DNA of 6,906 bases from Candidatus Nanopelagicales bacterium (GTDB lineage: Bacteria > Actinomycetota > Actinomycetes > S36-B12), in NCBI GenBank assembly GCA_018399515.1, contig JAGYOB010000191.1, forward strand, positions 1-6,906, read 5' to 3'. This document shows positions 1 to 5,861 of the stretch, piece after piece. The position numbers and the translations under genes are program-made. Below the pieces are notes generated by a model. The model saw nothing but the letters and a program-made list of their open reading frames with translations. It was not told the origin of the DNA and ran no database searches. Positions within the stretch are counted from its first letter, which is position 1, and each line of letters begins with the position of its first letter.

Positions 1-1
1 C

Positions 2-67
2 AACCCCGCCCACCGCTACGCACTGCTAGCCCGCGAACGCAACCAACCCGCCGAGCCACCGTTCTAG
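2..67 (+). CDS. C-terminal tail of an unidentified upstream gene (partial)
   Basis: Reading from base 2, 21 codons are open and end at a TAG at 65-67; the tail contains RYALLARERN. Third codon positions are mostly G or C in this frame and much less so in frame 1, while frame 3 stops early, so this is the frame expected for a real gene here. The piece is too short to name a family or function. It would converge with the aminotransferase on the other strand, with only 6 nt (68-73) between the two stop codons and no hairpin terminator visible between them. This is inferred from codon bias alone; it could be non-coding. Confidence 0.45.
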   Translation, partial: NPAHRYALLARERNQPAEPPF

Positions 68-73
68 CTCTGC

Positions 74-1381
74 CTAGATCGCAGCGCGCAATTCGGGATT
101 TTCCGCGAACACATCGGTGACGGCAGCGATGAAGTTCTCGATATCGTCGTCGGCGATCTCGATGCTCAATGCGATGAATCCGCGCGCCGCGATGTACCAG
201 CCGCGCTCCAGAAGTTCCAAGAACAGCAGTTCTCGCAGGTGCGGATTCGCCTCCGATAGATCCGCGGTGCTACGCACCGGACCGGAAACCGGGTGCAGGC
301 CCACCATCGATCCGTGACCCGTGGCGCACCACCCGAACGGGGACACGGCTTCGTGTAGTCCTCGACGCAGTCGGTCGCCACGCTCATTGAGGTCGATGAT
401 CACGGCATCATCGATCACCTCGGTCAGTCCGGCGAGCCCGGCGGCCATCGTCAACACGTTGTTATTGAACGTGCCGGCGTGGGGGAGGGCGTCGGGGGAA
501 CTCGGATCGAATCGTGCCATCCAGTCGGCGCGACCTCCGAAGGCTCCGAAGGTCAAGCCGCCGCCGAGGTATTTACCGAGGGTGATCAGATCAGGTCTGA
601 TGCCCACAGCTGCGCAGTACCCGTGTGGTGCCAGTCGCGACGTCATCACCTCATCGGCGATGAAAGCGATACCCAGCTCGGATGTCGCGTCACGCAGCGC
701 ACGCAGATACTCGACATCAGCGGTGATGCACCCGGCTGAACCTTGAACACCCTCGATCACCAGTGCCGCCAGCGAATCGGCATGTTGGTGAAGTGCCGCT
801 ACCGACTGATCGATGTCGTTGTAATGCAGCAGAACGGTCTCGAAAGGAGCGTTCACTGGGGACCCGCCACCGCCGTAGTACATAAGGCCACCGTGATAGC
901 CGCCCACGGCCACCGCGATCCCCGGCCTACCGGTGACAACACGGGCGAGGGATACGGCCATCAGGTTCGCTTCGGTTCCGGAATTGGTGAAACGCACCAA
1001 CTCGATCGACGGGAACCGATCGGTGATCGCCGCTGCCAATCGAGCCTCGTAGGTGTTGTGCGCACCGAGGCTCAATCCCTGGTCGAGTGCGGCACGCACC
1101 GCATCGCGGATCGTGTCATTGCTGTGGCCGTACAGTCCGGCGGTGTACTCGCCGAGCAGATCGATGTAGTCGAAGCCATCGACATCGGTGATGCGGCAAC
1201 CCCACCCGCGAGCCACCCGCATCGGAAACGGCGGGTGGTAGAGCACGGTGCGGGTATTGCCACCGGGCATGACGCGTCGTGCTTCGGCGTCCATGGCCGC
1301 ACCGACCGGCCGGCGCTGGATGTAGCGCTCCCGTGCCAGTTCGATGGCTGCCTCGAGGGTGCGGTCGGCCTGGATGGTCAT
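74..1381 (-). CDS. PLP-dependent class III aminotransferase, glutamate-1-semialdehyde aminomutase-like
   Basis: A cytoplasmic fold-type I PLP enzyme of 435 residues, the usual size for the HemL/class III aminotransferase group. Visible motifs in order: PGGNTR at 39-44; a DVDGFDYIDL stretch near 67-75; SGTEAN at 134-139 (cofactor phosphate region); GYHGG at 161-165; IADEV at 241-245, whose Asp243 should pair with the pyridine nitrogen; and LGKYLGGG with Lys270 as the Schiff-base lysine. HAGTFNNN near 301-308 corresponds to the HAGTxxxN segment of the family. It is probably not HemL itself: the usual NSPVRAF-like N-terminal segment is replaced by NTRTVLYHPPFP, and the GGGLPVGA segment reads GGGLTFGA. 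The amino donor and acceptor cannot be read from sequence. ATG at 1381 was chosen because the family homology begins shortly after it; the frame is open a further 55 codons upstream, but that stretch lacks family features and runs into the divergent gene. No clear Shine-Dalgarno precedes this ATG. It is transcribed away from the transporter. Confidence 0.88.
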   Translation of the reverse strand: MTIQADRTLEAAIELARERYIQRRPVGAAMDAEARRVMPGGNTRTVLYHPPFPMRVARGWGCRITDVDGFDYIDLLGEYTAGLYGHSNDTIRDAVRAALDQGLSLGAHNTYEARLAAAITDRFPSIELVRFTNSGTEANLMAVSLARVVTGRPGIAVAVGGYHGGLMYYGGGGSPVNAPFETVLLHYNDIDQSVAALHQHADSLAALVIEGVQGSAGCITADVEYLRALRDATSELGIAFIADEVMTSRLAPHGYCAAVGIRPDLITLGKYLGGGLTFGAFGGRADWMARFDPSSPDALPHAGTFNNNVLTMAAGLAGLTEVIDDAVIIDLNERGDRLRRGLHEAVSPFGWCATGHGSMVGLHPVSGPVRSTADLSEANPHLRELLFLELLERGWYIAARGFIALSIEIADDDIENFIAAVTDVFAENPELRAAI

Positions 1382-1412
1382 GGCGCTCAGTGTGACATGA
1401 CCGGATACCCTA
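1382..1412 (-). promoter_or_regulatory. Candidate promoter for the - strand aminotransferase
   Basis: Two possible -10 boxes are seen on the - strand. CACACT (1394-1389) is followed by exactly 7 nt and then the ATG at 1381, which would give a leaderless mRNA, although its first base departs from TANNNT. TAGGGT (1412-1407) fits TANNNT and would give a leader of about 18 nt with no Shine-Dalgarno. The second box overlaps the opposing -10 candidate of the transporter gene, so the two promoters would share bases. No convincing -35 is visible for either. Confidence 0.4.
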
Positions 1413-1420
1413 GGGGGTAT
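1405..1420 (+). promoter_or_regulatory. Near-palindrome with -10 box or ribosome binding site for the transporter gene
   Basis: ATACCC (1405-1410) and GGGTAT (1415-1420) form an inverted repeat around TAGG, with a perfect CCCTAGGG core at 1408-1415. On the + strand TACCCT (1406-1411) is a TANNNT -10 candidate lying 7 nt before the ATG at 1419, which suits a leaderless start. Alternatively AGGGGG (1412-1417) is a good Shine-Dalgarno for the second in-frame ATG at 1425, with 7 nt spacing. Both cannot operate on one transcript, because a start at 1418/1419 would leave the AGGGGG out of the mRNA. The symmetry could also mark an operator acting on both divergent genes. Confidence 0.45.
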
Positions 1421-2474
1421 GAATATGCCGGCTTTGCACCGCCACCCTGCCTGGTTCGGCTCGGTCATGGGAACCGCGGCGCTGGCACTGTCGGTGCAGC
1501 AGCTGGCTTCGGTGTTCACCGAAGCGCAGGATGCGCTGGAGATCACCGGGCGAGTGCTGCTGGTGTCGGCGTCGGTTCTCGCTGCCGTGCTCGCGCCGCG
1601 CTATGTCACGCGCCCGCGAGACCGGGCGGCGCTCGCGCATGAGATCTCCGATCCTGCGCACGGTGCGATGCTCGCGACGTTTCCCGCGGGTCTGCTGGTG
1701 CTCGCCGTCGCGTGGGGCCGGGTCGGTGAGGGTCTCGTCGGGCTGGACGCTGCCCTCGTCATCAGCGCGGTGCTCGTCATCGCCGGTGCGTTCATGGCGA
1801 TCGGCATGAGCGTGATCTGGGCCTCGGCCCAGGGACGCGGCGATGCTGATCTGGCCGGGGTGAACGGTGGCTGGCTGATCCCGCCGGTGATGAGTCTCAT
1901 CGTCCCGCTGGCCCTTGCACCGCAACTCATAGCGCATCCCGACCAGGCCGCCTGGCTGTTCGTCGTGGCGCTGGGTTTCTACGGCGTCGGCTTTTTTCTC
2001 TTCGTGGCGTTGTTCGCCCTGCTCATCGCGCGGCTGGCGCTGCGACCACCGATTCCACATGCGATGAGCCCATCGCTGTGGATCCCTCTCGCACCGGCGG
2101 GGATCTTGGGTCTGGGTTTGCTGCGACTGACCGAAGCAGCCGCAGATGTCGGCCTGGTTCCCCCGGAGGCGGTCACGATCGGCATCGTCGTTTCGGGAAT
2201 GGGCATCGGTCTGGGCCTGTGGTGGGCGCTGTTCGCGATGGGCGACCTACTGCGGGTGCGGCGATCCGGGGGAGTGCCGTTCCACCCGGGCTGGTGGGGA
2301 TTCGTCTTCCCCATCGCGGCCATGCAACTGTCGATCACGGCTCTCGGGCTGGCGATCGACTCGGGTGTGGTGATGGCAGCCGGAGTTATTGCGTTCGCGA
2401 TCTTGCTCGCAGTCTGGGCGGTCATCGCCGTGCGGACGGTGGCGGTCACCCTCCGGCACCGCGCCCATCGATGA
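1419..2474 (+). CDS. TDT (SLAC1/TehA/Mae1) family membrane transporter
   Basis: An inner-membrane protein of 351 residues with about ten hydrophobic segments (roughly 11-32, 41-60, 82-100, 109-131, 149-168, 176-205, 217-236, 250-277, 289-312 and 317-342), the topology of the tellurite-resistance/dicarboxylate transporter (TDT) family. Family-like signatures are HPAWFGSVMGT at 9-19, GGWLIPPVMSLIVP at 150-163, LAPAGILGLGLLRL at 224-237 and PFHPGWWGFVFP at 287-298. Members move anions such as malate, sulfite or chloride, or influence tellurite resistance; the substrate cannot be told here. The protein has no signal peptide beyond its first membrane helix and ends in a short basic tail (LRHRAHR). 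The start is either ATG 1419 (leaderless reading) or ATG 1425 (preceded by AGGGGG), a difference of two residues. It stops 24 nt before the cysteine ligase gene and may be co-transcribed with it, although that gene has its own -10 candidate. Confidence 0.85.
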   Translation: MNMPALHRHPAWFGSVMGTAALALSVQQLASVFTEAQDALEITGRVLLVSASVLAAVLAPRYVTRPRDRAALAHEISDPAHGAMLATFPAGLLVLAVAWGRVGEGLVGLDAALVISAVLVIAGAFMAIGMSVIWASAQGRGDADLAGVNGGWLIPPVMSLIVPLALAPQLIAHPDQAAWLFVVALGFYGVGFFLFVALFALLIARLALRPPIPHAMSPSLWIPLAPAGILGLGLLRLTEAAADVGLVPPEAVTIGIVVSGMGIGLGLWWALFAMGDLLRVRRSGGVPFHPGWWGFVFPIAAMQLSITALGLAIDSGVVMAAGVIAFAILLAVWAVIAVRTVAVTLRHRAHR

Positions 2475-2484
2475 CCCAGGCCCG

Positions 2485-2498
2485 TAGGGTGTAGCGGC
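2485..2498 (+). promoter_or_regulatory. Candidate -10 box or ribosome binding site before the cysteine ligase gene
   Basis: TAGGGT (2485-2490) matches TANNNT and sits 8 nt before the ATG at 2499, as for a leaderless start. The overlapping AGGGTG (2486-2491) could instead serve as a Shine-Dalgarno at 7 nt spacing in a transcript from the transporter gene. No convincing -35 is seen in the end of the transporter gene. Confidence 0.4.
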
Positions 2499-3635
2499 AT
2501 GAGCCATGACCTGCTCCCGCCGGCTGTGCTGCGCCTGGGCGGTCGCCCCCTTCCCATGGTCGGTCCCCTGCGCCTCTATGCCTGCGGTGTCACCCCGTAT
2601 GCGGTCACCCATCTCGGTCACGCCGCGACCTTCGTGTGGGTCGATGTCCTCGCTCGCGTCGCCCGCCACGCCAGCATGGATGTCGTCGTCACCAGAAACG
2701 TGACGGATGTCGACGACGTGCTCACCGAGGCCGCGCGCAAGGTCAACACCCCCTATGACGAGTACGCGGCGATGCAGCAGTACCGCTTCGACCATGACAT
2801 GTCCGCCCTCGCCGTCCGCCGACCCGATCATGAACCGCGAGCGCACCGACACATCGGTTCGGTGGTGCGGCTGGCCCAGGCGCTCCTCGATGCCGGTCGT
2901 GCCTACGAGGTGGATGGCACAGTGTTCTTCGACGGCAGTGGCGGGTTCGACGGGAGCGATATCGCGGCGGCGCACGGCTGGGAACGGGCTGCGGCGCTGG
3001 CAGCGATCGAGGAGTTCGGTGGCGATGATCTGCCGGCAGGTCAGCGCGATCCTTTCGATCTGCCCGTCTGGCGAGCTTCGGGCGAGGGTGATCCGGCATG
3101 GCCGAGTCCGTGGGGTGCTGGACGCCCGGGATGGCATGCCGAATGCACCGCCATGGTGCTGGACACCTACGGGTCGAGCATCGATGTGCACGCTGGAGGT
3201 CGGGATCTGGCATTTCCGCATCACGCGTATGAAGCGGCCCAGGCTGAAGCGGCGACCGGCGTCGCGCCGTTCGCTCGATCGTGGATGCATGTCGGCACCG
3301 TTCGCGTGAACGGCGAGAAGATGGCCAAGTCCACCGGCAATCTGGTGCTCGTTGAGGATCTGTTGGCGCAGCATCGCGCGGCTGCGGTGCGGTTGTTGAT
3401 TCTCGACCGGGCCTGGGCTGATGACTGGGACTACTCGCCGGCCGATCTCGCAGCAGCCGAAGGTCGCCTGGACGCTCTTTATGCGGCCGCTGGCAGGCGG
3501 GGCGATGACGCCGGTGAGGCAGCGATCGTGCCTGCGCTGCTCGATGATCTCGATGTTCGGCGCGCCCTGGGCATCGCGATGGAATCGGGTGGATCGGCGG
3601 CGCGCACCGCAGTGCATGTGCTGGGGCTGGGGTGA
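2499..3635 (+). CDS. MshC-like cysteine ligase (class I cysteinyl-tRNA synthetase fold)
   Basis: This 378-residue protein has the class I catalytic core that activates cysteine with ATP: YACGVTPY at 27-34, the HIGH motif as HLGH at 38-41, TDVDD at 69-73, GRPGWHAEC at 208-216, DLAFPHH at 236-242 and the KMSKS loop as KMAKS at 274-278. By alignment to E. coli CysRS the zinc ligands are Cys29, Cys216, His241 and Glu245. It is far shorter than CysRS (about 460) and lacks room for the anticodon-binding domain. Segments such as THLGHAAT, GGDDLPAGQRDP, WPSPWGAGRPGWH and TGNLVLV resemble MshC, which joins cysteine to glucosaminyl-inositol in mycothiol synthesis (about 410 residues). It is shorter than MshC too, and Glu245 at the fourth zinc position looks CysRS-like, so it could be a paralogue that uses another amine. 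Its last codons overlap the regulator gene. Cysteine activation is fairly secure; the acceptor is inferred. Confidence 0.78.
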   Translation: MSHDLLPPAVLRLGGRPLPMVGPLRLYACGVTPYAVTHLGHAATFVWVDVLARVARHASMDVVVTRNVTDVDDVLTEAARKVNTPYDEYAAMQQYRFDHDMSALAVRRPDHEPRAHRHIGSVVRLAQALLDAGRAYEVDGTVFFDGSGGFDGSDIAAAHGWERAAALAAIEEFGGDDLPAGQRDPFDLPVWRASGEGDPAWPSPWGAGRPGWHAECTAMVLDTYGSSIDVHAGGRDLAFPHHAYEAAQAEAATGVAPFARSWMHVGTVRVNGEKMAKSTGNLVLVEDLLAQHRAAAVRLLILDRAWADDWDYSPADLAAAEGRLDALYAAAGRRGDDAGEAAIVPALLDDLDVRRALGIAMESGGSAARTAVHVLGLG

Positions 3636-4210
3636 GTGTGCGACGCGCAGGGGGAGATCGTCGCGTGGAGATCCTCGACCTCGCATCCCAGATGTTCGCC
3701 CGGTCGGGATTCCACGGAACGTCGATGGATGACCTGGGCGCGGCAGTCGGCCTGTCGGGTCCGGCGCTGTATCGGTACTTCTCCGGCAAGGAAGCGATCT
3801 TGTCCGCGATGCTCATCGATATCAGCGAGCGACTGCTCGAGGGCGGGCGCGAACGAACGGCGGCACACGCCGATCCGCGACAGCGGTTGACCGCTCTGGT
3901 GAGTTTTCACGTGGACTTCGCACTCGACGATCCCGATCTCATCGATGTCCAGGCCCGTGAGATGGATGCGATGCCAGACGACGATCGCAGGATCGTGCGC
4001 CGGCTGCAGGCGCAGTACGTTTCCCTGTGGGTCGACACGATGCGCGAGATTTGGCCTGATCTGACTCCGGAGTCGGCCCGATCCGCAGCCCATGCCGCAT
4101 TCGGATTGATCAACTCCACCCCGCACAGCAATCGACTCACCCGGCCGGAGATGTCCACCCTGCTGCAGGAGATGACGCTGGGGGCCCTCACCTCCGCCGC
4201 GCGAGGGTGA
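3632..4210 (+). CDS. TetR/AcrR-family transcriptional regulator
   Basis: A 192-residue protein with a TetR N-terminal DNA-binding domain at about 11-57: VEILDLASQMFARSGF forms the first helix, and TSMDDLGAAVGLSGPALYRYF followed by SGKEAIL is the helix-turn-helix and its flank. The remaining 130 or so residues form an all-helical ligand-binding and dimerisation region, ending with a GLINSTPHS segment that I associate with TetR regulators beside acyl-CoA metabolism genes. The start is GTG at 3632, giving a GTGA 4-nt overlap with the stop of the ligase gene and suggesting translational coupling; GGGG at 3623-3626 could be its Shine-Dalgarno. GTG 3638 is possible; GTG 3665 would cut into the first helix. 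It stops 40 nt before the carboxylase gene, and its stop codon touches a palindrome in that promoter. I infer that it represses the carboxylase operon; the ligand is unknown, with a CoA thioester plausible. Confidence 0.9.
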   Translation: MSVRRAGGDRRVEILDLASQMFARSGFHGTSMDDLGAAVGLSGPALYRYFSGKEAILSAMLIDISERLLEGGRERTAAHADPRQRLTALVSFHVDFALDDPDLIDVQAREMDAMPDDDRRIVRRLQAQYVSLWVDTMREIWPDLTPESARSAAHAAFGLINSTPHSNRLTRPEMSTLLQEMTLGALTSAARG

Positions 4211-4229
4211 CGTTAACGATCGTTCACGT
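4210..4229 (+). promoter_or_regulatory. 20-bp near-palindrome, candidate TetR operator
   Basis: The sequence is symmetric about 4219/4220, with 9 of 10 base pairs matched; only t4214/c4225 breaks the symmetry. The core AACGATCGTT (4215-4224) is a perfect palindrome. Size, symmetry and position, between the TetR gene and the carboxylase gene and covering the expected -35 region, fit a TetR dimer site that blocks RNA polymerase. Binding by the neighbouring regulator is inferred. It is too short and lacks the T-run expected of an intrinsic terminator. Confidence 0.7.
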
Positions 4230-4250
4230 TCTCGTGCTAGCCTTCGGCGC
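4213..4250 (+). promoter_or_regulatory. Candidate leaderless promoter of the acyl-CoA carboxylase operon
   Basis: TAGCCT (4238-4243) fits the TANNNT -10 consensus and lies 7 nt before the ATG at 4251, so transcription would start at or next to the start codon. TTAACG (4213-4218) matches TTGACA at four of six bases but at a long 19-nt spacing, within the palindrome. There is no Shine-Dalgarno before the ATG, which supports the leaderless reading. Confidence 0.6.
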
Positions 4251-5861
4251 ATGAGTCCGGTGCTATCGGCCCCCGCCGATCGACACAGCACCCAGTGGCA
4301 GGAGCGTGCCCAGGCGAACGAGCAGGTGATCGCGCAACTGCACGAACGGCTTGCCCGGGTCGCCGAGGGTGGGTCGCAGGCTGCACGGGAGCGCCACGTC
4401 TCGCGCGGCAAGTTGCTGCCCCGCGATCGTGTGGAGGCACTGCTCGATCCCGGTACCCCGTTCTTGGAGTTGGCGCCGCTGGCAGCCGAAGGTCTCTACG
4501 GCGATGACGCACCGGGTGCGGGGATCATCACCGGCATCGGTGCCATCCACGGGCGGCCCTGTGTCATCGTCGCGAATGACGCGACCGTCAAAGGCGGCAC
4601 CTACTACCCGATGACGGTGAAGAAACACCTGCGTGCGCAGGAGGTCGCGAGGGACAATCACCTGCCATGCGTGTACCTCGTCGATTCCGGAGGGGCCTTC
4701 CTTCCGATGCAGGATGAGGTGTTCCCCGACCGCGAGCATTTCGGTCGTATCTTCTACAACCAGGCGACCATGTCGTCGATGGGGATTCCGCAGATCGCTG
4801 CAGTCATGGGCTCGTGCACGGCTGGTGGCGCCTATGTGCCGGCGATGAGCGATGAGACGATCATCGTGCGCGACCAAGGCACGATTTTCCTGGGTGGACC
4901 GCCGCTGGTGAAAGCCGCAACGGGTGAGGTGGTAACTCCTGAGGATCTCGGCGGAGGAGCGGTGCACGCTCGCACCAGCGGTGTTGTCGATCACCTCGCT
5001 GATGACGACCCGCACGCACTGCGTATCGCTCGCGACATCGTCGCAACTCTGCCGGCTACACAGCCAGCCCCCTGGACGATGCAGCCTTCCTGTGATCCGT
5101 TGTATCCGGCTGACGATCTACTTGGGATCGTCCCTGCTGACACGCGAACCCCCTATGACGTGCGCGATGTCATCGCTCGGATCGTCGATGGGAGCGAATT
5201 CAGCGAGTTCAAAGCCGAATACGGCGCCACCCTGGTGACGGGCTTCGCCCACATCGAAGGCCATCCCGTCGGGATCATCGCCAATAACGGGATCCTCTTC
5301 AGCGAATCCGCGCAGAAGGGTGCCCACTTCATCGAACTGTGCGATCAGCGCCGCATCCCGCTGGTGTTCTTGCAGAACATCTCCGGCTTCATGGTGGGTC
5401 GTGATTATGAAGCCGGTGGCATCGCCAAGCACGGGGCGAAGATGGTGACTGCTGTCGCGTGTGCTCGCGTCCCGAAATTCACCGTGGTGATCGGTGGCTC
5501 CTTCGGTGCCGGCAACTATTCGATGTGCGGGCGAGCCTATGCACCCCGATTCCTGTGGATGTGGCCGAATGCTCGTATTTCGGTCATGGGCGGCGAGCAG
5601 GCCGCGGCGGTGCTCGCAACTGTTCGCCGTGACCAGTTCGATGCGCGGGACGAGGAGTGGCCGGCCGACGAAGAGGAGGCGTTCAAGGCGCCGATCCGCG
5701 AGCAGTACGAATCGATGGGAAGTCCGTACTACGCGACCGCGCGATTGTGGGACGATGGGATCATCGATCCGCGGGATACGCGCAGGGTCCTCGGGCTGGG
5801 GCTCGCCGCGGCCGCTGGTTCACCACTTCCGCCTATTTCCTACGGCGTCTTCCGAATGTGA
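4251..5861 (+). CDS. mccB: Methylcrotonyl-CoA carboxylase carboxyltransferase (beta) subunit
   Basis: This 536-residue cytoplasmic protein is the carboxyltransferase of a biotin-dependent acyl-CoA carboxylase. It moves CO2 from carboxybiotin to the acyl-CoA, most likely 3-methylcrotonyl-CoA in leucine and isovalerate breakdown. Two crotonase-like halves are visible, about 40-285 and 290-530. Segments typical of the methylcrotonyl type are GGTYYPMTVKKHLRAQE at 115-131, DSGGAFLPMQDEVFPD at 145-160 and RDQGTIFLGGPPLVKAATGE at 207-226; SCTAGGAYVPAMSDE (188-202) and GGSFGAGNYSMCGRAY (415-430) carry the backbone groups expected to hold the two carbonyl oxyanions. Length agrees with bacterial MccB/LiuB/AccD1, and no key segment is missing. 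The stop overlaps the next gene's start by 1 nt (TGATG), so alpha and beta subunits should be made together for the complex. Geranyl-CoA carboxylase beta is close in sequence and remains an alternative; a propionyl- or acetyl-CoA-specific subunit is less likely. The start ATG follows a leaderless-type promoter with a palindrome, suggesting TetR control. Confidence 0.93.
   Translation: MSPVLSAPADRHSTQWQERAQANEQVIAQLHERLARVAEGGSQAARERHVSRGKLLPRDRVEALLDPGTPFLELAPLAAEGLYGDDAPGAGIITGIGAIHGRPCVIVANDATVKGGTYYPMTVKKHLRAQEVARDNHLPCVYLVDSGGAFLPMQDEVFPDREHFGRIFYNQATMSSMGIPQIAAVMGSCTAGGAYVPAMSDETIIVRDQGTIFLGGPPLVKAATGEVVTPEDLGGGAVHARTSGVVDHLADDDPHALRIARDIVATLPATQPAPWTMQPSCDPLYPADDLLGIVPADTRTPYDVRDVIARIVDGSEFSEFKAEYGATLVTGFAHIEGHPVGIIANNGILFSESAQKGAHFIELCDQRRIPLVFLQNISGFMVGRDYEAGGIAKHGAKMVTAVACARVPKFTVVIGGSFGAGNYSMCGRAYAPRFLWMWPNARISVMGGEQAAAVLATVRRDQFDARDEEWPADEEEAFKAPIREQYESMGSPYYATARLWDDGIIDPRDTRRVLGLGLAAAAGSPLPPISYGVFRM

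Noticed and set aside
1387..1398. A tiny leader ORF on the - strand (ATG at 1398, MSH then stop) 8 nt after TAGGGT
   Set aside because: Three codons can arise easily by chance, and nothing such as a codon run or attenuator hairpin supports a leader-peptide role.
1382..1546. A 55-codon N-terminal extension of the aminotransferase
   Set aside because: The extension overlaps the divergent transporter gene and its promoter, contains no family-like residues, and would make the protein longer than is usual for the family.
743..1642. A 299-codon + strand open frame opposite the aminotransferase
   Set aside because: It mirrors a gene with intact PLP motifs, runs through the divergent promoter region, and shows no protein-family signature.
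2864..2881. An 18-bp stretch (ggtgcggctggcccaggc) repeated exactly at 6664-6681
   Set aside because: Both copies encode VRLAQA in the coding frames of unrelated proteins. Shared preferred codons for a common helix sequence explain it better than a mobile or regulatory repeat.
2499..3635. The ligase as the housekeeping cysteinyl-tRNA synthetase
   Set aside because: It ends soon after the KMSKS-following helices and lacks the anticodon-binding domain expected of CysRS, and several inserts match the MshC pattern instead.
2247..3686. A 479-codon open frame on the - strand opposite the cysteine ligase gene
   Set aside because: It is antisense to a gene with clear class I ligase motifs; its translation is rich in Arg, His and Gly with no recognisable family. 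Long antisense frames are expected in GC-rich, codon-biased DNA.
4210..4229. The palindrome as an intrinsic terminator of the regulator gene
   Set aside because: It has no loop, is not GC-rich enough for a stable terminator stem, and is not followed by a T-run; its position over the next promoter suits an operator better.
3479..4411. A 310-codon - strand open frame spanning the regulator gene and the operator region
   Set aside because: It crosses two real genes and the promoter palindrome, and its translation has no domain-like pattern.
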